DNA of 64,000 nucleotides from Ceratothoa steindachneri (Eukaryota; Arthropoda; Malacostraca; Isopoda; Cymothoidae), in the NCBI GenBank assembly GCA_963969495.1, contig OZ018329.1, positions 150,038,502 through 150,102,501 on the forward strand, in the 5' to 3' direction. The notes under the pieces are model-generated. The model did no database searches and was not told where the DNA came from. It saw nothing but the letters and a program-made list of their open reading frames with translations. The translations under genes and the position numbers were made by a program. Shown here one piece after another: positions 60,210 to 64,000 of the stretch (position 1 is the first letter of the stretch; every line of letters begins with the position of its first letter).

Positions 60210-61547
60210 TAGCATATTCTTTCAATGGAATTGCCATGGACTCGGGTGAACTGGGAGGAACTGCTGGTTTCCTCCCGTTTCCCATTAGCTATTTTTTTTC
60301 TGCAGGAGACCATGCTGGTTGCATACCTCCTGCCCACCTTCCTGATGTATAAGGGTTTTGCAGCCCCACCACCACAGGATGGGGGCTGGGCAGGAGGATT
60401 CACAATCTACACCCGGCGTGATGTTTCAATTCTTCTATTTGAATTAAATACCTTTCAAACAGTGGCAGTGCAGCTACATCTGGATAAGAGGTATAATACA
60501 ATTTCTACCTTCATTCCACTGTCATTTAACTTGAATGCAGGGGATGTGGCACCATGGCCAAGGCCCTTTCTCCTGCTCAGCAATTTGAACTGTAGACACC
60601 TCCTCTAGGGAGACTACATGATCGATCCCAGGGGTCAGGTCTTTGTCAACCTGATCAATGAGCTGGAAATAGGTGTCCTAAACATGGATGAGTTTACACA
60701 TCATTACGCGAGAACCAATTCATTTTCCTGCATCAATCTCTCCATGTGCTCTCCAGATACACAGTCTGATTTTTGATGGGACTTTGTCAATGACCATGTT
60801 AATGAATGCTTTCCCAATCAACTATGATTTTCTGGGCCACTGCTGTCTGAAAAACCGACCTGTAGTGTTTGGAAAGGACACAGTGGATTGCATTTCAGGA
60901 AATGACTAATGTTTCTATCCCAGTCAAGGAATTCAGGTCGGTGGATGAGGCTGTTAGGTTCTTCTCTGGTAACATCTGCCATAGGCATAACTAATATTCT
61001 TAGAAACTTTGGTCATTTTGCACTCCATTCACTTTCTTGGTGGTCAGCTGAGTGTGAGATGCCCCTCACAGAAGCGATATGCCTAAGTGTGCTATAAGCA
61101 CCGCCTGAACGATTTCACCCTCTTAAATTTCGTTAAGTTAGCGCTAGGTTCTGGTATCATTTAAAGCATGCCCACTTCTTGTCCTGGCAGCATTAAGTGT
61201 TTTCACTTACTAGGAAGATTCCTCTTGCAGAGGTGTGGAAGTAAGTCAAAAGGATTTGATGCAAGTTCTTGCAGGATCCCCCACCCCCCCCTGTGCTCCA
61301 GAAGAATGGGACTGCAGTCTTTCGTAACCGCTTCCTCCACATTCTCTGAGATGCTGCTCTGTCAGTATTCAATGTATGTCATAATGTCACTGAAGGCCGC
61401 TGACTGGACTTTATCTCCAAAGGTGCAGAATTTTTCAACAACAGGTTTGCATTAAGTGAGTTGCGTTCTGCTCTCTCTTCATGTGCAGACACCAGCCCTG
61501 GTCCAGACCATGTTCCATATGTCATGCTTCGACACTTACGTGAGTGA
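60210..61547 (+). pseudogene. Copy E ORF2 endonuclease and RT start
   Basis: 60225-60608 carries a nearly open endonuclease: FLQETMLVAYLLPTF, KGFAAPPPQDGGWAGGFTIY, LHLDKRYNTISTFIP, and FLLLSNLNCRH where GDFNC is expected. PRGQVFVNLINELEIGV follows (60627 on), as in copies A and B. The SDH box is lost. The linker (WWSAECEM, 61030) and RT start (NRFALSELRSALSSCADT) come next, up to the TSD at 61537-61547. Confidence 0.8.
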
Positions 61548-61938
61548 GGTCATAGAATGCGGTCGTTGGAAGTGGCCCTTTGCCGAGTTCGCATTGGCCA
61601 CACGAAACTTACTCACGGCCATCTTGTTTCGGGTGATGCCCATATCAGCCCTTGCTGTCGTTTTTGCGGTGGGGACCAATCGGTTGCCCACCTTTTATTG
61701 GATTGTAGTCATTTTACCATTCTCCAGTTGTCCTGTTTCCCGACCCTCTTAACTATTCCTCAACACACCCGTCTTCGATTCATATTGGCGGAGGAATCTT
61801 TTAACCCGTCGTTTTTTAAATTTTTGTCACAAAGTGGTCTCCTCCACCTTTTATAGATGATATTTCTCGTTTCACCCTAGCGGCCATATAGAATCCACTT
61901 GGATTGGGTAGCAGCCCACCGGTAACTTATCTTAAATC
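61548..61938 (+). mobile_element. Second non-LTR family, 5'-truncated 3' end
   Basis: 391 bp between two copies of TACGTGAGTGA (61537-61547 and 61939-61949). Frame 61557-61856 encodes RVRIGHTKLTHGHLV, then CRFCGGDQSVAHLLLDC, the C-terminal finger typical of I/Jockey-group RNase H ends, and finishes FLSQSGLLHLL*. It differs from the host family's own C-terminus. The 11-bp duplication and 5' truncation are the marks of target-primed reverse transcription. A poly(A) tail is absent. Confidence 0.85.
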
Positions 61939-61949
61939 TACGTGAGTGA

Positions 61950-62640
61950 TGCATGGCTTTCTATTATATCTGTTCAACAGGATCTAGACAGAGGATATCC
62001 TCCCAAACTCCTGGCGAATGGTTTTTCGCAAACACACTAACCTGCATGTTCCAAGTTGATGGAGAAATTGGTAAATGTTAGACTAGCCTTTTTTTATGGC
62101 CATTGGAGTCCACCTGTCTTCTGCTCACTGCGGCTTCAGCAAGTTCCACTCCACATCAGATGCTATGCTCTGGCTGGAAAATGCTATCTACAAGGCCTTT
62201 CTTCATTGACAACATTATGCCCAGTATCTTTCGATCTGGAGAATGCATTTGATATCCCTCATGGTGATACTATTATATCATGGAGACCCTCCACACAATG
62301 ATGGCTAAGAGATGTATCCCAATTTTTATCTCTGAATTTCTGCGAGATCTTCGATTCTGCCTATGGGTGGGTGGGGAGCCCAACGGGGCAGGAAGACATC
62401 ATACCCCAAAGAAGTGTCCTCAGTGTTACGCTGTCCTGAGCATCAATGATATCGCCGTGGTGCTGCTGGAAGATGTTCTCACTACGCTCTATATGGGCTA
62501 TCTTTCGATCTCTTTTGCTGCGGCCTAGATGCCAATTCGGACTCTACTCCAACAGGCATTGAACCGCATCTCTCGCTATGCTAATTAGCACAGGTTTCGG
62601 TTTTTCCTGGCCAAGACTAAGGTGGTGGATTCTCACGGTT
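61950..62640 (+). pseudogene. Copy E RT core
   Basis: Resumes after the insertion: LMEKLVNVRLAFFYGHW, FDLENAFDIPHGDTI, then METLHTMMAKRCIPIFISEFL and DVLTTLYMGYLSISF. The catalytic box is YMGY (62490-62501). GVPQG is not preserved. It becomes unreadable after about 62640. Confidence 0.8.
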
Positions 62641-62760
62641 TCCGTGGTCTTTTTTTTTGATAGAAACGTCTCCTGGGTGGCTTATATTCGCACCCTAGGG
62701 TCTCGTACTCATACCATGGTTTGCTCAGGTCCGTAAAAGAGGCAGGGGTCTCCTAGGGTT

Positions 62761-63109
62761 CCACCCCGTGCCATTATTGTTTATTATTGGTTTTGTTATC
62801 TGTGACATTGCATTTTGTCCATATGCCTCCTGCATCATGGGTCGGTTTCAGATTGTTTTTCCAAGTTTCATACATAACTTTATATTCGCTCTTTGTTCTT
62901 TCATTTGTGCTTCGAGATTTGTTTTGAATGCTATATTTCTTTTTATACCGCCTGTCCTGATAATTTGCAAACAAAGGTTTTGTAGTTTTAAAAATAATAA
63001 AATACATTCTTTTATCATGTTAACTTTACTTAAGAGTGATTTGTATTGAGTTTAAATGTTGAGTGGGTTGGTGTTTATATTTTATGCTGATTTTGCTTTG
63101 TTCTTTCAG
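62761..63109. other. End of the last intron
   Basis: AT-rich, ending in a polypyrimidine tract and TTCTTTCAG. No gene. Confidence 0.6.
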
Positions 63110-63220
63110 AAGAAAGACTCTCCTGTTGTACCCAACATTTCTGACAATACAGGATTAATTCCTGAACTAAAGTTTGAAACTGGTAAATTTTTCTCAGGTG
63201 ATAATAATTCCTCCAAATAA
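63110..63220 (+). CDS. BLOC1S4: BLOC1S4 homologue, last coding exon
   Basis: 111 nt including TAA (63218-63220), phase 0. It encodes KKDSPVVPNISDNTGLIPEL and KFETGKFFSGDNNSSK. After the core domain, animal BLOC1S4 proteins have a short low-complexity linker and end in a P-x-L/F-x-T-x2-Y/F-F motif; here PELKFETGKFF fits. It follows exon c after an 8.6-kb intron. Confidence 0.8.
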   Translation, partial: KKDSPVVPNISDNTGLIPELKFETGKFFSGDNNSSK

Positions 63221-64000
63221 ATCCTAAGATTTTTCTAAAAGTTTTAATAGTTTTATATTCCCAAATGCAACACCTCTGTATTTTAAATTCAGACTGTTAG
63301 GTTTTATCTTTGTTACTTATCTATTGATTGGTCACTTTAGGAGATATTTTTAACCCATAATTTTCCTTGCGAACGATTTTAGATAAAAGCTTTTGTAGGA
63401 TTAGTATATTTTTTCCCCTGTAAATATAGAGAGAGCATTTAAAAAAAAAAAATCTCATTGAGTTGAATACTTTAAAAAGAATATTGTCAAGTTACAATGT
63501 GTCATGCCTCTAATAAATGTAATAGATGATTTATTTAAATCACAAAATAATTTGATCTTGAATTAAGACATGGCTGGGAAATTTTTAAATCCATTAGAAG
63601 TTGTTTCCAAATTAATCAATCTCAAAATTTAAACTTTGTTTGCACAGTTTAGACTTAGCAGACTTATTTAACATGAGACATTGATTAATCGGATAAATGG
63701 TAAATAATACTATAAACTGTAAATGCTGTATTATGATTTATGTTATATATTAATCAGATTCGTCAGAATGTCTCAATGCTATTGAGACCTCTATATTTCA
63801 ATTTCATCAATGGGAAATTAAAAATTTGGCCACAGTTGAAATTTCTCTTAGGGTTCCCATCCCTTGTAAGAGAGCATCTTTGTAACACTCCTGAGGATTT
63901 TTTTTTTTGCTTTGCAATTGATGGTGATTTTAAAGAATATTTTATTTTTGTGCGAAGAATTTTGATAAATGCTTTTGTTTTTTAGTTTACATATTGATTT
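63221..64000 (+). other. 3' UTR and downstream sequence
   Basis: AT-rich. AATAAA occurs across the stop (63216-63221) and at 63512-63517; the second is a reasonable poly(A) signal for BLOC1S4. Nothing else recognised to the window end. Confidence 0.45.

Larger units (their letters stand above)
58141..62760 (+). mobile_element. Non-LTR copy E (I/Nimb-like), decayed
   Basis: Third long copy of the family of A and B, with more 5' sequence, ORF1 remnants, endonuclease, and an RT that fades out at about 62760 without the RNase H. A different 5'-truncated element is inserted at 61548. It lies in the last BLOC1S4 intron, sense orientation. 5' limit uncertain. Confidence 0.75.
54502..63109 (+). other. 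BLOC1S4 last intron (8608 bp)
   Basis: GTAAGT...TTCTTTCAG. It contains an L2/CR1-like copy (54895-56860) and non-LTR copy E (about 58141-62760), both in sense. 56861-58140 and 62761-63109 hold nothing recognisable. Confidence 0.8.

Overview
This is eukaryotic DNA, most likely from an arthropod and probably a crustacean. The lineage is inferred from transposon content and cannot be proved from the window. Coding regions are split by GT-AG introns. (AT)n microsatellites are abundant, and nearly everything else is decayed transposable elements nested in one another. I see no rRNA or tRNA gene, CRISPR array or bacterial operon.

One host gene is recognisable. Four consecutive plus-strand exons (52751-52822, 52925-52984, 54349-54501, 63110-63220) encode the C-terminal ~131 residues of a BLOC1S4 (cappuccino) homologue, a subunit of BLOC-1, which acts in lysosome-related organelle biogenesis. 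Its first exon(s) are not in sight. Its introns hold three retrotransposon copies, all in sense orientation; the last intron is 8.6 kb.

Layout. 1-12545: copies A and B of an I/Nimb-like non-LTR element (ORF1 with CCHC knuckles; ORF2 with endonuclease, RT, RNase H and a C-terminal Cys/His finger), head to tail, plus a 3'-UTR fragment. Copy A is split by a rearranged retroelement (623-3037) with a perfect 115-bp inverted repeat, a gag/capsid-like ORF with an Arg-rich tail, and an open RT-RNase H frame. Copy B and the UTR fragment are each split by a solo LTR. 12546-21250: (AT)n tracts, three Penelope-like (PLE) remnants with GIY-YIG nuclease domains and hammerhead-like tails, a deleted mariner, a hAT MITE and a Tc1/mariner pseudogene. 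22000-37060: several Ty3/gypsy remnants, including an LTR-internal-LTR-internal tandem on the minus strand with a 41-bp minisatellite. 37534-43910: a hAT-like MITE, then a long-TIR element carrying a nested LTR retrotransposon (PBS of tRNA-Lys type) whose gag is fused in frame to a Tc1 transposase. 43911-49700: G-rich repeats, a possible Merlin fragment, a hAT element split by a second mariner, and a gypsy protease remnant. 49700-64000: the BLOC1S4 region with intronic non-LTR copies D and E and an L2/CR1-like copy.

No transposable element here looks autonomous. All three alignable RT cores of the I/Nimb family have a destroyed catalytic Y/F-x-D-D box. The best-preserved coding pieces are the 393-codon RT-RNase H frame (1807-2988), the Tc1 transposase (one frameshift) and the L2/CR1 RT (one stop).
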